From: Actinocorallia aurantiaca
Lineage (GTDB): Bacteria > Actinomycetota > Actinomycetes > Streptosporangiales > Streptosporangiaceae
Direction of reading: 5' to 3'
NCBI RefSeq assembly: GCF_039533685.1
Contig: NZ_BAAATZ010000034.1
Span: 124,001 to 188,000 of the forward strand
DNA: 64,000 nucleotides
Positions 8,582 through 18,391 of the stretch are shown here, piece after piece (position 1 is the stretch's first letter; every line of letters starts with the position of its first letter). A program made the translations under genes and the position numbers. The notes under the pieces are model-generated. The model made no database searches. It was not told where the DNA came from and saw only the letters and a list, made by a program, of their open reading frames with translations.

Positions 8582-9445
8582 ATGAACGTGGGCGTGGTGA
8601 TGTGGCCGACCTCCCCGTGGCCGGAGATGGGGGAACTGTGGAAACGGGCGGAGGAGCTGGGCTTCCACACCGGCTGGCTCTATGACCATCTGGCCTGGCG
8701 GGGGCACACCCCCTGGGACGACGCGTACACCTCCCTGGCCGCCGCGGCGGCCCTGACGTCCACGATACGGCTGGGCACGCTGGTCACGTCGCCGAACTTC
8801 CGGCACCCCGTCCCCACCGCGCAGGCGGTGAAGACCCTCGACCGGATCAGCGGCGGCCGGATCACCCTGGGCGTCGGCGCGGGCGGCACGTCCCACGGCT
8901 CGGACGGCGACGTGCTCGGCGCGGAGTGGACGCCGCGGCGGCGCGCCGACCGGTTCACCGAATGGGTGACCCAGCTCGACGCCCTGCTCACCGGCACCGA
9001 CGTCTCCGCGGAGGGCGAGTACTGGTCGGCCCGCGGGGTCACGGTGTCCCCCGGCCTGGTCCAGCGGCCCCGTCCGCCGTTCCTCATCGCGGGGGAGGGG
9101 CCCCGCGGCATGCGCCTGGCGGCCCGGCTCGGCCAGGGCTGGATCGCCAACCCCCAGAGCTCTGACGCACCCGCTCTGCCTCGCCTGAAGGAGAGCCTCG
9201 CCCGGTTCGAGGAGATCTGCCACGCGGAGGGCCGCGACCCGGCGTCCGTGCCCAGGCTCCTGCTCACCGGTTTCACCCCGGACCCCTGGCTCTCCTCGGT
9301 GGCCGCCTTCGAGGACCTGCAAGGCGGGTACGCCGAGGCCGGAATCACCGACCTCGCCCTGCACTGGCCCCGCCCGGACTCCGCGTGGGACGCCGACATG
9401 AAGGTCTTCGAGGCCGTCGCCGCCTTCTGCGCAGGGCTCCGCTAG
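8582..9445 (+). CDS. LLM-class (luciferase-like) oxidoreductase
   Basis: 287 residues with the TIM-barrel pattern of F420- or FMN-dependent luciferase-like monooxygenases: GVVMWPTSPWPE, RLGTLVTSPNFRHP, LDRISGGRITLGVGAG and PFLIAGEGPRGMRLAA. Many actinobacterial members use F420, but cofactor and substrate are not readable here. An alternative ATG at 8573 would overlap the PucR stop; neither start has a strong ribosome site. The last four bases overlap the convergent VOC gene. Confidence 0.85.
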   Translation: MNVGVVMWPTSPWPEMGELWKRAEELGFHTGWLYDHLAWRGHTPWDDAYTSLAAAAALTSTIRLGTLVTSPNFRHPVPTAQAVKTLDRISGGRITLGVGAGGTSHGSDGDVLGAEWTPRRRADRFTEWVTQLDALLTGTDVSAEGEYWSARGVTVSPGLVQRPRPPFLIAGEGPRGMRLAARLGQGWIANPQSSDAPALPRLKESLARFEEICHAEGRDPASVPRLLLTGFTPDPWLSSVAAFEDLQGGYAEAGITDLALHWPRPDSAWDADMKVFEAVAAFCAGLR

Positions 9446-9819
9446 CCCCCGGAGGACGGGGCGTAGGGGTTGTAGGTGGTGAACGTCCAGCGGTGGCCGG
9501 CCGGGTCCAGGGCGCTGTAGTCGCGCGAGCCGTACGGGGTGTCGTGCAGCTCCTCGACGATGCAGGCGCCGGCCTCCACCGCGCGGGCGTAGTGGGCGTC
9601 GAGGTCGTCGACCCGGACGCACAGCCACATGGCGGAGGGGTTGTCGTCGCCGGTCGGCATGATGACGCCGCCGTCCAGGACGAGCTCGGCGTGCTGGATG
9701 ACCCCGGCGGAGTCCTCGACCATCAGGTGGGAGGAGAACCCGAAGGCGTCGCACAGGAAGGTGAGGGCACCGCGCAGATCCCGATAGGGCACTATCGGGT
9801 AGATCGAGGGACTGCTCAT
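9442..9819 (-). CDS. VOC/glyoxalase-fold protein
   Basis: 125 residues forming a single vicinal-oxygen-chelate domain: the opening IVPYRDLRGALTFLCDAFGF, a VRVDDLDAHYARAVEAGA segment and the C-terminal DYSALDPAGHRWTF are typical. Members include resistance proteins, glyoxalases and dioxygenases; nothing here fixes the activity. It overlaps the convergent oxidoreductase gene by four bases. Confidence 0.85.
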   Translation of the reverse strand: MSSPSIYPIVPYRDLRGALTFLCDAFGFSSHLMVEDSAGVIQHAELVLDGGVIMPTGDDNPSAMWLCVRVDDLDAHYARAVEAGACIVEELHDTPYGSRDYSALDPAGHRWTFTTYNPYAPSSGG

Positions 9820-9878
9820 GGACCGGCCTCCTTTCGTTCACCCGCGAGGGTAGGGGATGCCGGTCTGTTCGTCCCGGA

Positions 9879-10604
9879 TTACTCGAAAATCTGTCCGCAC
9901 ACTATCAGTCGGCTCAGCTCACGCCAGGTGATATCGGGCAGTTCACGGACCGGTGAGTGGTCGGGCGCGCCGGTCCGCGGCACCCGGGCGCCGTCGTCGC
10001 GGTGCCAGCCGCCGAACGATCCGGCGACCGCGCACTCGGCGTAGGCGGCGGGGTCGAAGTTGCGCCAGAGGGCGGGGGTGGGGCGGGCCCCCGTGCCCGC
10101 GGGGCGGGGCGCCTGCACGCCCTTCGCGTCCCGGGAGGAGGGGTGGGTGACGAAGTCCTCCAGGTCGGCGATCTGGGAGAGCAGCACCCGCTCCCAGTCG
10201 GCGTAGGTTTCCGGGTCGCCGGTCAGGCTGAGGTCCTTGCCGCTCCAGGCGGGGTCGAAGGGCGGCGGGGGAGTGCTGCCCGCGGCGGCGAACAGCGCGC
10301 CGACCTCGTCGGGGGAGAGCGAGGCGCGCGTGCGCAGCCCGGCACTGACCTTCCACAGCGAGCGCAGGAAGGCCGAGAGCGACCAGGACGCCGCGCGGGC
10401 GTCCCGGCCGGTCCTCAGGACGTGCAGGTACAGGTCGCGGTTGGTGGCGAGCTCCGGTGTGCCGGGCCCCTCGACCAGGTAGTGCTGCTGCTGGGCGGCG
10501 GCACTCTCGAGCGTCAGCATCTGGGCGAGCGCGGAGATCCGCGTCGGGTGACCGGCGATCTTCACCCGGCTGCCACTGTCATCCTGCAACATAACGTCCC
10601 ACAT
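9879..10604 (-). CDS. Conserved-looking hypothetical protein
   Basis: 241 residues, family not recognised. It opens with MWDVMLQDDSGSRVKIAG, has a mostly helical middle with several Trp residues, a low-complexity linker rich in Pro, Arg and Gly near 165-185, and ends LSRLIVCGQIFE. No signal peptide or membrane segment is evident. A second Met four codons in (at 10592) is an alternative start; neither has a clear ribosome site. It lies 12 bp downstream of the aldehyde dehydrogenase stop on the same strand, so it is probably co-transcribed with it. Confidence 0.65.
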   Translation of the reverse strand: MWDVMLQDDSGSRVKIAGHPTRISALAQMLTLESAAAQQQHYLVEGPGTPELATNRDLYLHVLRTGRDARAASWSLSAFLRSLWKVSAGLRTRASLSPDEVGALFAAAGSTPPPPFDPAWSGKDLSLTGDPETYADWERVLLSQIADLEDFVTHPSSRDAKGVQAPRPAGTGARPTPALWRNFDPAAYAECAVAGSFGGWHRDDGARVPRTGAPDHSPVRELPDITWRELSRLIVCGQIFE

Positions 10605-10615
10605 AGGGACAGAAC

Positions 10616-12022
10616 TTACCCCTTGGCCTGGTGTCGCACCTGCACCTCGGTGAACCCCTCGACGCCCCAGTGCCCGTTCTCGGTGCCCACGCCGCTCCAC
10701 TTGAAGCCGCCGAAGGGCTGGCCCGGACCGATCGCCAGGTGGGTGTTGACCCAGACGGAGCCGCAGTCCAGCTCGTCGGCCACCGCGGCGGCGCGCTCGG
10801 CGTCGCCGCCCCAGACCGAGCCGCCCAGGCCGAAGAGGGTGCCGTTGGCGCGCTCGATCGCCTCGTCCACCGAGCGGTACTTCACGATCGGAAGGGCGGG
10901 GCCGAACTGCTCCTCGTCCACGATGCGGAAGCCGTCCTCGACGCCGGCCAGGATGGTCGGCTCGTGGAAGTAGCCCGGGCCGTCGACGGCCTTGCCGCCG
11001 GTGACCGCCCGCGCGCCCCGGGAGACGGCGTCGGAGACCAGCTCCGAGACCCGCTCCAGCTGCGGCCGGTTGTTCAGCGGGCCGAGCTGCACGCCCTCCT
11101 CCAGACCGTTGCCGACCTTGGCGGAGCGGGCGATGTCGGCGATGGCGTCGACCAGGTCGTCGTGCAGGGCCTCGGGCACGTAGACGCGCTTGATGGCCGA
11201 GCAGATCTGGCCGTTGTTCTGGAACGCCGAGCCGTACAGCTTCGGCGCGACCTTGGCGATGTCGGCGTCGTCCAGGACGATCGCCGGGTCGTTGCCGCCC
11301 AGCTCCAGGGTGACGCGCTTGAGGTCGTCGGCGGCCGCGGCGGCGACCCGCTTGCCGGTGGCCACGCTGCCCGTGAAGCTGATCTTGCGGGGGACGGGGT
11401 GGGAGGTCATGTGCGCGCCGAGGGGGTCGCGCCCGCTGACCACGTTCAGCACGCCCGCGGGCAGCACCTCCTGCAGCAGCCGTCCGGCCGCCAGCGTGGT
11501 GACGGGGGTGTAGGGGGAGGGCTTGAGCACCATCGTGTTGCCCGCCAGCAGCGCCGGGGCGATCTTCCAGCAGGCCAGGAGCCACGGGAAGTTCCACGGG
11601 GTGATGGCCGCGACCACGCCCATGGGCCTGCGCACGACCTCGACGAACGCGTTGTCGTCGTCCTGGAGCACCTCGCGCGGCATCTGCAGGTCGGCGAAGT
11701 GCTTCAGCCACACGCCGGATCCCACGATCTCGATCATGGCCTCCTGCAGCGGCTTGCCCTGCTCGCTGGTGAGGATCGGAGCCAGCTCGCCGGCCTTGGC
11801 CATGAGCAGGTCGCCGGCCGCGTGCAGCGCCTGGCGGCGGGCGGCCTCGTCGCGCCTCCAGGTCTTGTAGGCCTGCTGGGCGGCGTCGAACGCGGCGTCG
11901 AGCTGCTCGACGGAGGCGTCCGGGACCTGGGCGTAGACCTCGCCGGTGGCGGGGTTGAGGACGTCGAACGTCTCCTTGGCGTCGACGCTCTCGCCGCCGA
12001 TCGTCATACCGTGGTCGCTCAT
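10616..12022 (-). CDS. NAD(P)-dependent aldehyde dehydrogenase
   Basis: 468 residues, full ALDH length. Cofactor region ITPWNFPW, KPSPYTPVT, FTGSVATGKRVA, LELGGNDPAIV with the general-base Glu, and catalytic Cys in NNGQICSAIKR are all present, as is the C-terminal PFGGFKWSGVG. It oxidises an aldehyde to the carboxylate in the cytosol; the substrate is open (the family includes succinate-semialdehyde and gamma-aminobutyraldehyde enzymes). AGAAGGG precedes the ATG. It is first in a short leftward unit with the unknown 241-residue protein. Confidence 0.92.
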   Translation of the reverse strand: MSDHGMTIGGESVDAKETFDVLNPATGEVYAQVPDASVEQLDAAFDAAQQAYKTWRRDEAARRQALHAAGDLLMAKAGELAPILTSEQGKPLQEAMIEIVGSGVWLKHFADLQMPREVLQDDDNAFVEVVRRPMGVVAAITPWNFPWLLACWKIAPALLAGNTMVLKPSPYTPVTTLAAGRLLQEVLPAGVLNVVSGRDPLGAHMTSHPVPRKISFTGSVATGKRVAAAAADDLKRVTLELGGNDPAIVLDDADIAKVAPKLYGSAFQNNGQICSAIKRVYVPEALHDDLVDAIADIARSAKVGNGLEEGVQLGPLNNRPQLERVSELVSDAVSRGARAVTGGKAVDGPGYFHEPTILAGVEDGFRIVDEEQFGPALPIVKYRSVDEAIERANGTLFGLGGSVWGGDAERAAAVADELDCGSVWVNTHLAIGPGQPFGGFKWSGVGTENGHWGVEGFTEVQVRHQAKG

Positions 12023-12097
12023 GCGGGCCCTTCTCTCGGATTACCGAACAGGATTCTAGTCTCCTCGGTCCTCCGGTCGATGGGAAGTCCCGCCGGG

Positions 12098-12265
12098 CTA
12101 TTCGGAGGAAGCGGCTGTTCCGGACACCTCGGGGCCCTCCGGCGGATCGGGAGGGAAGGCGAGGGGGTAGTCGTCCCTGAACTCCGGGTGGTCCTCGCCG
12201 AGCCAGCACACGTCCCTGACGAAATCCCCGGTCTCGAACTCCGGCTTCCGTGCCCGTTCCGCCAT
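12098..12265 (-). CDS. Small acidic hypothetical protein
   Basis: 55 residues, starting MAERARKPEFETGDFVRDV with a GGAG eight bases before the ATG. It is rich in Asp, Glu and Pro, with one Cys next to Trp. No known family was recognised. It is upstream of, and co-oriented with, the aldehyde dehydrogenase, 75 bp apart. Confidence 0.5.
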   Translation of the reverse strand: MAERARKPEFETGDFVRDVCWLGEDHPEFRDDYPLAFPPDPPEGPEVSGTAASSE

Positions 12266-12449
12266 CGGCGCGCTCCGTTCCGTCGGTCCTGTGACCAACG
12301 TAACCGGCGTGTCATACCAGGGGTGAGCTGGGCGGAAAGTATTTGCTCCGGGGGCGGTCGATCCGGCAAGGTGTCACCGGACGGGGGAACCGTCCTCTTC
12401 GCCCGGGGTCACCCGGGACGATGGCGAACCGTCAGGAAGGGGGACCGTC

Positions 12450-12593
12450 ATGACCGAGTCCGAGCGGCGGGACGAGGCTCGGCCCGTGCCCGCGGACACC
12501 CCGCCTCCGCGGCCCCGCCCGGCCGAGTGGGTCCTGCTCACCCCCCGGCGGCCCCGTGACGTCCACCACGATCGGGCCGGCGCCGACGGCTGA
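12450..12593 (+). CDS. Possible 47-residue Pro/Arg-rich peptide
   Basis: An ATG preceded at good distance by GGAAGGGGGA opens a 47-codon frame ending in TGA. The product is rich in Pro, Arg and Asp, with one central hydrophobic patch (EWVLLTP) and a tail with two His. The strong ribosome site is the main support; no family was recognised. It lies alone between a divergent small gene and mscL. Confidence 0.4.
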   Translation: MTESERRDEARPVPADTPPPRPRPAEWVLLTPRRPRDVHHDRAGADG

Positions 12594-12752
12594 GCACGCC
12601 CGGAGCATCCGGCGAAAGAACCTACTCTGATCTGGCATTCCGGACGTTCCCGGCCTGGGAGGATACCGGGATCGCACGGCGTCGCCCGGCCGGGCCGCGC
12701 CGCAGAGTAGAGGCCCTGGAGACGGGGCCTCGTCCGGTGTCTGGAGGATGGC

Positions 12753-13166
12753 GTGGAAGGGCTCAAGAAGTTCCTCTTCAGGGGGAACCTTGTGCAGTTG
12801 GCGGTCGCCGTGGTGGTCGGCGCGCAGTTCAGCGCGCTGGTGACCCAGTTCGTGAACTCGTTCATCAACCCGTTGCTGGCCCTGGTGGGAGGCAACCCGA
12901 ATCTGAGCCACCTGAAGTTCACGATCGGCGACACCCCGTTCCTCTACGGGGACTTCATCTCGGTGACCCTGACGTTCCTGATCTCGTCCCTCGTCGTCTA
13001 CTTCGTGCTGGTCGCCCCGATGTCGAGGCTCATCTCCTACTTCGACCGGGGCCAGGCCGCCACGGAGAAGGACTGCCCGCACTGCCTGAGCCAGATCCCG
13101 CTCAAGGCGAGCCGCTGCGCCCACTGCACCCAGGAAGTGCCGGTGGCGTCCGAGCCCGGCCTGAAC
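12753..13166 (+). CDS. mscL: Large-conductance mechanosensitive channel MscL (3' end lost in assembly gap)
   Basis: 138 residues are visible before the run of N. The N-terminal amphipathic helix and first membrane span (FLFRGNLVQLAVAVVVGAQF) are followed by a periplasmic loop, a second span (TLTFLISSLVVYFVLVA), and a cytoplasmic tail with CPHCLSQIPLKASRCAHC. A zinc-ribbon-like tail of this kind is common in actinobacterial MscL. The channel opens under membrane tension to release solutes during osmotic downshock. GTG start with GGAGG upstream. The stop codon is not visible. Confidence 0.92.
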
Positions 13167-13222
13167 NNNNNNNNNNNNNNNNNNNNNNNNNNNNNNNNNN
13201 NNNNNNNNNNNNNNNNNNNNNN
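13167..13222. other. Assembly gap (56 N)
   Basis: 56 undetermined bases. The true gap length is unknown, so reading frames through it should not be trusted. Confidence 0.99.
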
Positions 13223-13266
13223 GTCACGCATTTCTATACGGAAAGTAATGGAATGGGTGCGAGGCG

Positions 13267-13272
13267 TAGTAT
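13267..13272 (+). promoter_or_regulatory. Probable -10 box of a leaderless promoter
   Basis: TAGTAT ends six bases before the ATG at 13279. That places the expected transcription start at or next to the start codon, and no usable ribosome site exists (an in-frame stop lies just upstream). Confidence 0.5.
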
Positions 13273-13278
13273 GGGGAG

Positions 13279-13494
13279 ATGGATAAATGGAAGTCCCACT
13301 ATCTGATCGCGATGGCCGTGTGCGTGGTGGTGTTCGTGCTCGCCGTGGCAGTGGTCCGCCTCTTCTCCACGCTGTTGATGTTCATCATGATCGTGGTGGC
13401 GGTGATCATCCCCATCGTGGCCGTGATCATGGCCAACAAGCCGGGTGAGGAGTACGTCGCCGAGGATGAAGAGGAGGAGGAGAACCGCCCATAG
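13279..13494 (+). CDS. Small two-span membrane protein, DUF3099-like
   Basis: 71 residues: two adjacent hydrophobic segments (HYLIAMAVCVVVFVLAVAVV and an Ile/Val-rich second span), then MANKPGEE and a run of acidic residues. The layout, with YLI-M at the start and an AVIMAN motif closing the second span, resembles actinobacterial DUF3099, of unknown function. An in-frame TAG at 13267 rules out a longer N-terminus. Translation is probably leaderless. Confidence 0.7.
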   Translation: MDKWKSHYLIAMAVCVVVFVLAVAVVRLFSTLLMFIMIVVAVIIPIVAVIMANKPGEEYVAEDEEEEENRP

Positions 13495-13633
13495 CTCCAC
13501 GCCTGATACGTCCGGCTTGTAGGTGAATGGCCGTAAATATCGGAGAATCCATAGCCTTACAGTGACTGACCTGTTAGGAAGTGGCGACGGTGCGCGCGAT
13601 CTTCGGCACCTCGGACAGGGACGGTGATTCTCC

Positions 13634-14104
13634 TTGCGGCACGCCTTCGGGTTTCTGCTCGGCCTCATACTCACTCCGGCGCTCGTCTACGGCATGGGCT
13701 GGGGCTTCTCCAGTTCCCGGGCCTCGGTCAACGCGCTGGATCTGACGATCACCGACCGGACCCAGTTCTACGGCGCCTACGCCGCGATGGCGGCGGTGGG
13801 CCTGCTCGTGGGAATCCTGGTGGTGGCGCGGTGGATCTCGCCTTTCGTCTCGATGATCCCGGCACTGGGCCTGCTGGGCTGGAGCGGCTGGTACCTCGCC
13901 GACCCCGTCAAGGCCGCCGACCTGGTCGACCGGTTCCCGCCCGCCGGACAGCTGGACACCGCGCTGCAGCTCCTGCTCTCCAGCGGGGTGCTGGGACTCG
14001 TCGGGTTCGTGTTGCTCGTCCCGACCTGGGCGCCCTACCGCTGGCCCCACCCGCAGGACGTCGTCGAGGAGCACTACGACTACCGACCCCGCTCCCGCAG
14101 GTGA
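13634..14104 (+). CDS. Hypothetical multi-span membrane protein
   Basis: 156 residues with about four hydrophobic segments: an N-terminal FGFLLGLILTPALVYG, two in the middle, and one near 110-132. A soluble tail with ALVEEH-like charge (VVEEHYDYRPRSRR) follows. The start is a TTG at 13634, because an in-frame TGA lies nine bases upstream. The family was not recognised; similar small proteins are common in Streptosporangiales-type genomes as unknowns. It is convergent with the ABC-2 exporter genes, four bases apart. Confidence 0.6.
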   Translation: MRHAFGFLLGLILTPALVYGMGWGFSSSRASVNALDLTITDRTQFYGAYAAMAAVGLLVGILVVARWISPFVSMIPALGLLGWSGWYLADPVKAADLVDRFPPAGQLDTALQLLLSSGVLGLVGFVLLVPTWAPYRWPHPQDVVEEHYDYRPRSRR

Positions 14105-14108
14105 GCCG

Positions 14109-15065
14109 CTAGGCCTGCACGGGCGACCCCTGGTAGAGCCGGGTGACGACGTCCTCGATGTCGGGTTCGCGTAGCGCGATGTCCCGTACGTCATGGGCGC
14201 CGGCCACCTCGGCGACCGCGGAGGCGGCGCTGACGTCCGCGGGGACGGCCAGCCAGACCCGCGGCCCCTCCCGCCGGATCAGCCGGGTCCCCGTCGGCGG
14301 CGCGAGCGGCCCGGGGGAGGCCAGGTCGACGATCAGGATCCGGTCGGCCGAGGCGGTGGCGCGCAACTCCTCCAGCGCCCCGTCGAACGTCAGCCGCCCG
14401 TGGTCGATCACCATCACCCGGCGGCAGAGCCGCTCGATGTCGCCCAGGTCGTGGGTGGTGAGCAGGATCGTGGTGCCCTCCTCGGCGTTGATCCGGGCCA
14501 GGAACTCCCGGACGGCCGCCTTGCTGACCACGTCCAGGCCGATCGTCGGCTCGTCCAGCACCAGCAGTTCGGGGGAGTGCAGCAGCGCCGCGGTCAGGTC
14601 GCCGCGCATCCGCTGGCCGAGGCTGAGCTGGCGGACCGGGGTCTGGAGGAACGGCGCCAGTTCCAGCAGTTCGGTCAGCTCGTCCAGCCGACCGGCGAAC
14701 CGTTTCTGATCTACTTTGTAAAGGTGCCGGATCAGTGCGAAGCTGTCGCCCAGCGGCAGATCCCACCACAGGGTGGTCCGCTGGCCGAAGACCACCCCGA
14801 TCCGGCGGGCCAGCTCCTTGCGCCTGCGGGACGGATCCAGCCCCGCCACCCGGATCTCGCCGCCGGAGGCCGTCAGGATGCCCGTCAGCATCTTGATCGT
14901 CGTGGACTTCCCGGCCCCGTTCGGACCCAGGTAGCCGACGAACTCGCCCCGCTCCACCTCGAAGGTCATCCCGTCCACGGCCGTGACCAGCGAACGCGTC
15001 CGGCGGATCAGCCCGGACTTGCGGTGGACGGGGAAGGTCTTGGTCACCCCGGACAGTCGGATCAT
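14109..15065 (-). CDS. ABC-2 type exporter ATP-binding protein
   Basis: 318 residues with Walker A GPNGAGKST, Q-loop in VVFGQRTTLWWDLP, a degenerate signature LSLGQRMR, Walker B LLVLDEPTIGLD and H-loop TTHD. The LSLGQ (not LSGGQ) signature and RTTLWWDLP are typical of the ATPases paired with PF06182-type permeases. The C-terminal ~80 residues are an accessory domain. With the two downstream-named permeases it forms an efflux-type complex; the cargo is unknown. Confidence 0.9.
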   Translation of the reverse strand: MIRLSGVTKTFPVHRKSGLIRRTRSLVTAVDGMTFEVERGEFVGYLGPNGAGKSTTIKMLTGILTASGGEIRVAGLDPSRRRKELARRIGVVFGQRTTLWWDLPLGDSFALIRHLYKVDQKRFAGRLDELTELLELAPFLQTPVRQLSLGQRMRGDLTAALLHSPELLVLDEPTIGLDVVSKAAVREFLARINAEEGTTILLTTHDLGDIERLCRRVMVIDHGRLTFDGALEELRATASADRILIVDLASPGPLAPPTGTRLIRREGPRVWLAVPADVSAASAVAEVAGAHDVRDIALREPDIEDVVTRLYQGSPVQA

Positions 15066-15071
15066 CGCGAG

Positions 15072-15869
15072 TCAGCTTCCCGTCGATCGGTAGTGGCGAA
15101 GCCCCGTCCGCCAGGCCAGCGCGGCGACGAGGCAGAGCAGCGCGGTCAGCACGGGGCCGAGGAACCGGACGAAGACCGGCAGGCCCAGCGGATCGGGATG
15201 CCCCAGGATGTACAGGGACGGCTGCCAGTTCACGAAGGCCAGCGGCACCGTGAACGTCACCGCCCGGACGAAGTCCTTGCCGTACAGCGACATCGGGTAC
15301 TGCGTCATGAACACCCCGCCCCAGGTGACGGCCTTGGTCGCCTCGTGCCCGTGCACCAGCACGAACTGGGCGGAGGCCGCCAGCACCCACAGGGCGGAGA
15401 ACAGCACGGCCCCGTTCACGATCATCAGCGCGGTCAGCGCCACGTCGGAGGGGCTCAGCGAGAGCCGGGACATGCTCCAGACCAGCACCACCCCGGCCGG
15501 GACGAGGCGCCCGGCCTTGCGCGGGGTGAAGTCCTCGGTCGCCAGTTGCAGCAGCGGGCTCACCGGCCGGATCAGCATCGTGTCCAGGGTGCCGGCCTTG
15601 ATGTGGCGGCCCAGCCGGTCGGCCGCGCCGATCGCCACGTCGCTGACGGCGAACGAGAGCTGGGAGGCGCCGTAGAGGAAGCCCGCCTCGGCCGGGCCGA
15701 ACCCGCCGAGGAACGGCATGTGGACGAAGATGATGACGATCCCGATCAGGTCCAGCGAGGTGCTGACCACCGCGCCGAGCGTCATCATCACCAGCCCCAG
15801 CGGGTACTGGAGGGCGGCGCGCGTCCAGGTCCGGGCGAGCAGCAGCCACGTCCCGACCGTCTCAACCAC
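15072..15869 (-). CDS. ABC-2 family permease (second subunit)
   Basis: 265 residues with about six membrane spans. The sequence pattern (RHIKAGTLDTMLIRPVSPLLQL near 85-110, then a long hydrophobic C-terminal half) matches the PF06182 ABC-2 permeases. It overlaps its partner permease gene by eight bases and is followed six bases later by the ATPase gene, so the three subunits are co-translated. Confidence 0.85.
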   Translation of the reverse strand: MVETVGTWLLLARTWTRAALQYPLGLVMMTLGAVVSTSLDLIGIVIIFVHMPFLGGFGPAEAGFLYGASQLSFAVSDVAIGAADRLGRHIKAGTLDTMLIRPVSPLLQLATEDFTPRKAGRLVPAGVVLVWSMSRLSLSPSDVALTALMIVNGAVLFSALWVLAASAQFVLVHGHEATKAVTWGGVFMTQYPMSLYGKDFVRAVTFTVPLAFVNWQPSLYILGHPDPLGLPVFVRFLGPVLTALLCLVAALAWRTGLRHYRSTGS

Positions 15870-16647
15870 CCTGGATCACCAGCTTCCGGTGGGCGGCGCG
15901 GGTGAGCAGCCGTCCGGCGGCGATCAGGGCCAGCGCCCAGGTCGCCTGGAAGGCGTAGGCGCCCAGCAGCTCCCAGCCCTGCCGCTTGCCCAGGTAGACG
16001 TCCGCCGGAACCTGCACCAGCGCCGACCAGGGCAGCGCGTTCGCGACCGTGCCGAGCAGCCCGGGGAAGGTCACCAGCGGCAGGATCATGCCGGAGAAGA
16101 ACAGCGAGCAGACCATCATCACCGCCTCCACGCCGCGCGAGTCGTGGATCCAGAACACCGCGAGCGCCACCAGGTAGCGCAGCGCGAAGCTGACGACCAC
16201 GGCCAGCAGGAGCGCCAGGAGGAACGCGGCCCAGCGCGCGGGGGAGGGGACCAGGATCCCGAACACCAGCCAGCCCGCGGTCATCGGCACGAACCCGCGG
16301 GCCAGCAGGGTGAAGGACGCCCGGCCGAGGTCGTCGGCCAGCCACCACAGCTGGAGGTCGGCGGGCCGGTGCAGGTCGATGGAGACGTCCCCGGTGCGCA
16401 CCCGTTCGGTCAGGTCCATCCCGCCGAAGATCTGCACGGGTCCGATGAGCGCCTGCGTGAGGAAGGCGAAGGTGATCGCGTCCAGGACGGTGTAGTCGCC
16501 GAGGCCGGGCCTGCTCTGCCACAGGGCGATGAGGATGTAGGCCCGCAGGAACCCGAACATCGTGTTGGAGACGGCTTCGCCGAGCGCGGCCAGCCGATAG
16601 GCGGAGTGACGGCGGAACGAGAACCAACAGACCAGCGCGTAGAGCAT
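15862..16647 (-). CDS. ABC-2 family permease (first subunit)
   Basis: 261 residues with about six membrane spans; FGGMDLTERVRTGDVSIDLHRP is the counterpart of the RHIKAG element in the sister permease. It is the first gene of the three-gene exporter unit. The ATG at 16647 is used here; a GTG three codons upstream (16656) is possible and neither has a strong ribosome site. The cargo is unknown. Confidence 0.85.
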   Translation of the reverse strand: MLYALVCWFSFRRHSAYRLAALGEAVSNTMFGFLRAYILIALWQSRPGLGDYTVLDAITFAFLTQALIGPVQIFGGMDLTERVRTGDVSIDLHRPADLQLWWLADDLGRASFTLLARGFVPMTAGWLVFGILVPSPARWAAFLLALLLAVVVSFALRYLVALAVFWIHDSRGVEAVMMVCSLFFSGMILPLVTFPGLLGTVANALPWSALVQVPADVYLGKRQGWELLGAYAFQATWALALIAAGRLLTRAAHRKLVIQGG

Positions 16648-16656
16648 GGACCTCAC

Positions 16657-16984
16657 GTCCGGAAGACGGCAAGATCGCTCAGCTTAGGCGAGGGGCCCTC
16701 CCGGCCGCAGTGGTCGAGAGGGCTAACAACTACTCCCGGTACGGATATCCATGGCGATGCGGACGTCCGCGCCGTTCGCTTGGCCCGGGAGCTCAATCCG
16801 TCGCGGCTCTCCCCGGACCGCCCGTCCCGGAGATCCGCCACCGTCGGCCGGGAACAAGGCGAAGACCCTTCCGGCCGCGGGGGCCGAAAGGGTCTTCTCA
16901 GGGGAACCGCACGGAACGAGGGGGGAGTGGCCGTGCGGATCGGTGTTTCCAGTGGAACGTCAGCGCGCCGTCAGGCGCACGTTC
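16657..16984. other. Intergenic stretch between exporter operon and aceA
   Basis: About 330 bases without a convincing gene. It holds the exporter promoter side at the left and a strong hairpin at 16861-16897. Open frames crossing it continue antisense through aceA and show no protein features. Confidence 0.7.
16861..16897 (-). terminator. Hairpin downstream of aceA
   Basis: GAAGACCCTT pairs with AAGGGTCTTC over a GC-rich loop that can extend the stem. It lies about 90 bases past the aceA stop and lacks a T-run, which is common for actinobacterial terminators. Confidence 0.65.
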
Positions 16985-18271
<1,287 letters not shown>

Positions 18272-18326
18272 TGTCTTGCTCCCTCGTTGTGTCGTCCCCT
18301 GGGTGCTTGTCTCTGAGTCTGCATGT

Positions 18327-18338
18327 CTTGACGTCAAG
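18327..18338. promoter_or_regulatory. 12-bp palindrome in the aceA/ramB intergenic region
   Basis: CTTGACGTCAAG is a perfect palindrome between the divergent aceA and ramB genes, 56 bp upstream of the aceA start. Read leftward it also contains a TTGACG that could serve as a -35. It could be an operator or a promoter element. Confidence 0.45.
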
Positions 18339-18379
18339 GTTCTACCCGGTAGTAACAGAAACTTCTGCCGTTTTTGCGC

Positions 18380-18385
18380 TACTAT
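18380..18385 (+). promoter_or_regulatory. Probable -10 box of leaderless ramB promoter
   Basis: TACTAT ends six bases before the GTG at 18392, which would put the transcription start on the start codon. No ribosome site is present. Confidence 0.5.
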
Positions 18386-18391
18386 CAACCC

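Noticed and set aside
13167..13286. Continuation of MscL through the run of N to a stop at 13284
   Set aside because: The gap length is unknown, so the frame cannot be carried across it, and the last part would overlap the DUF3099-like gene.
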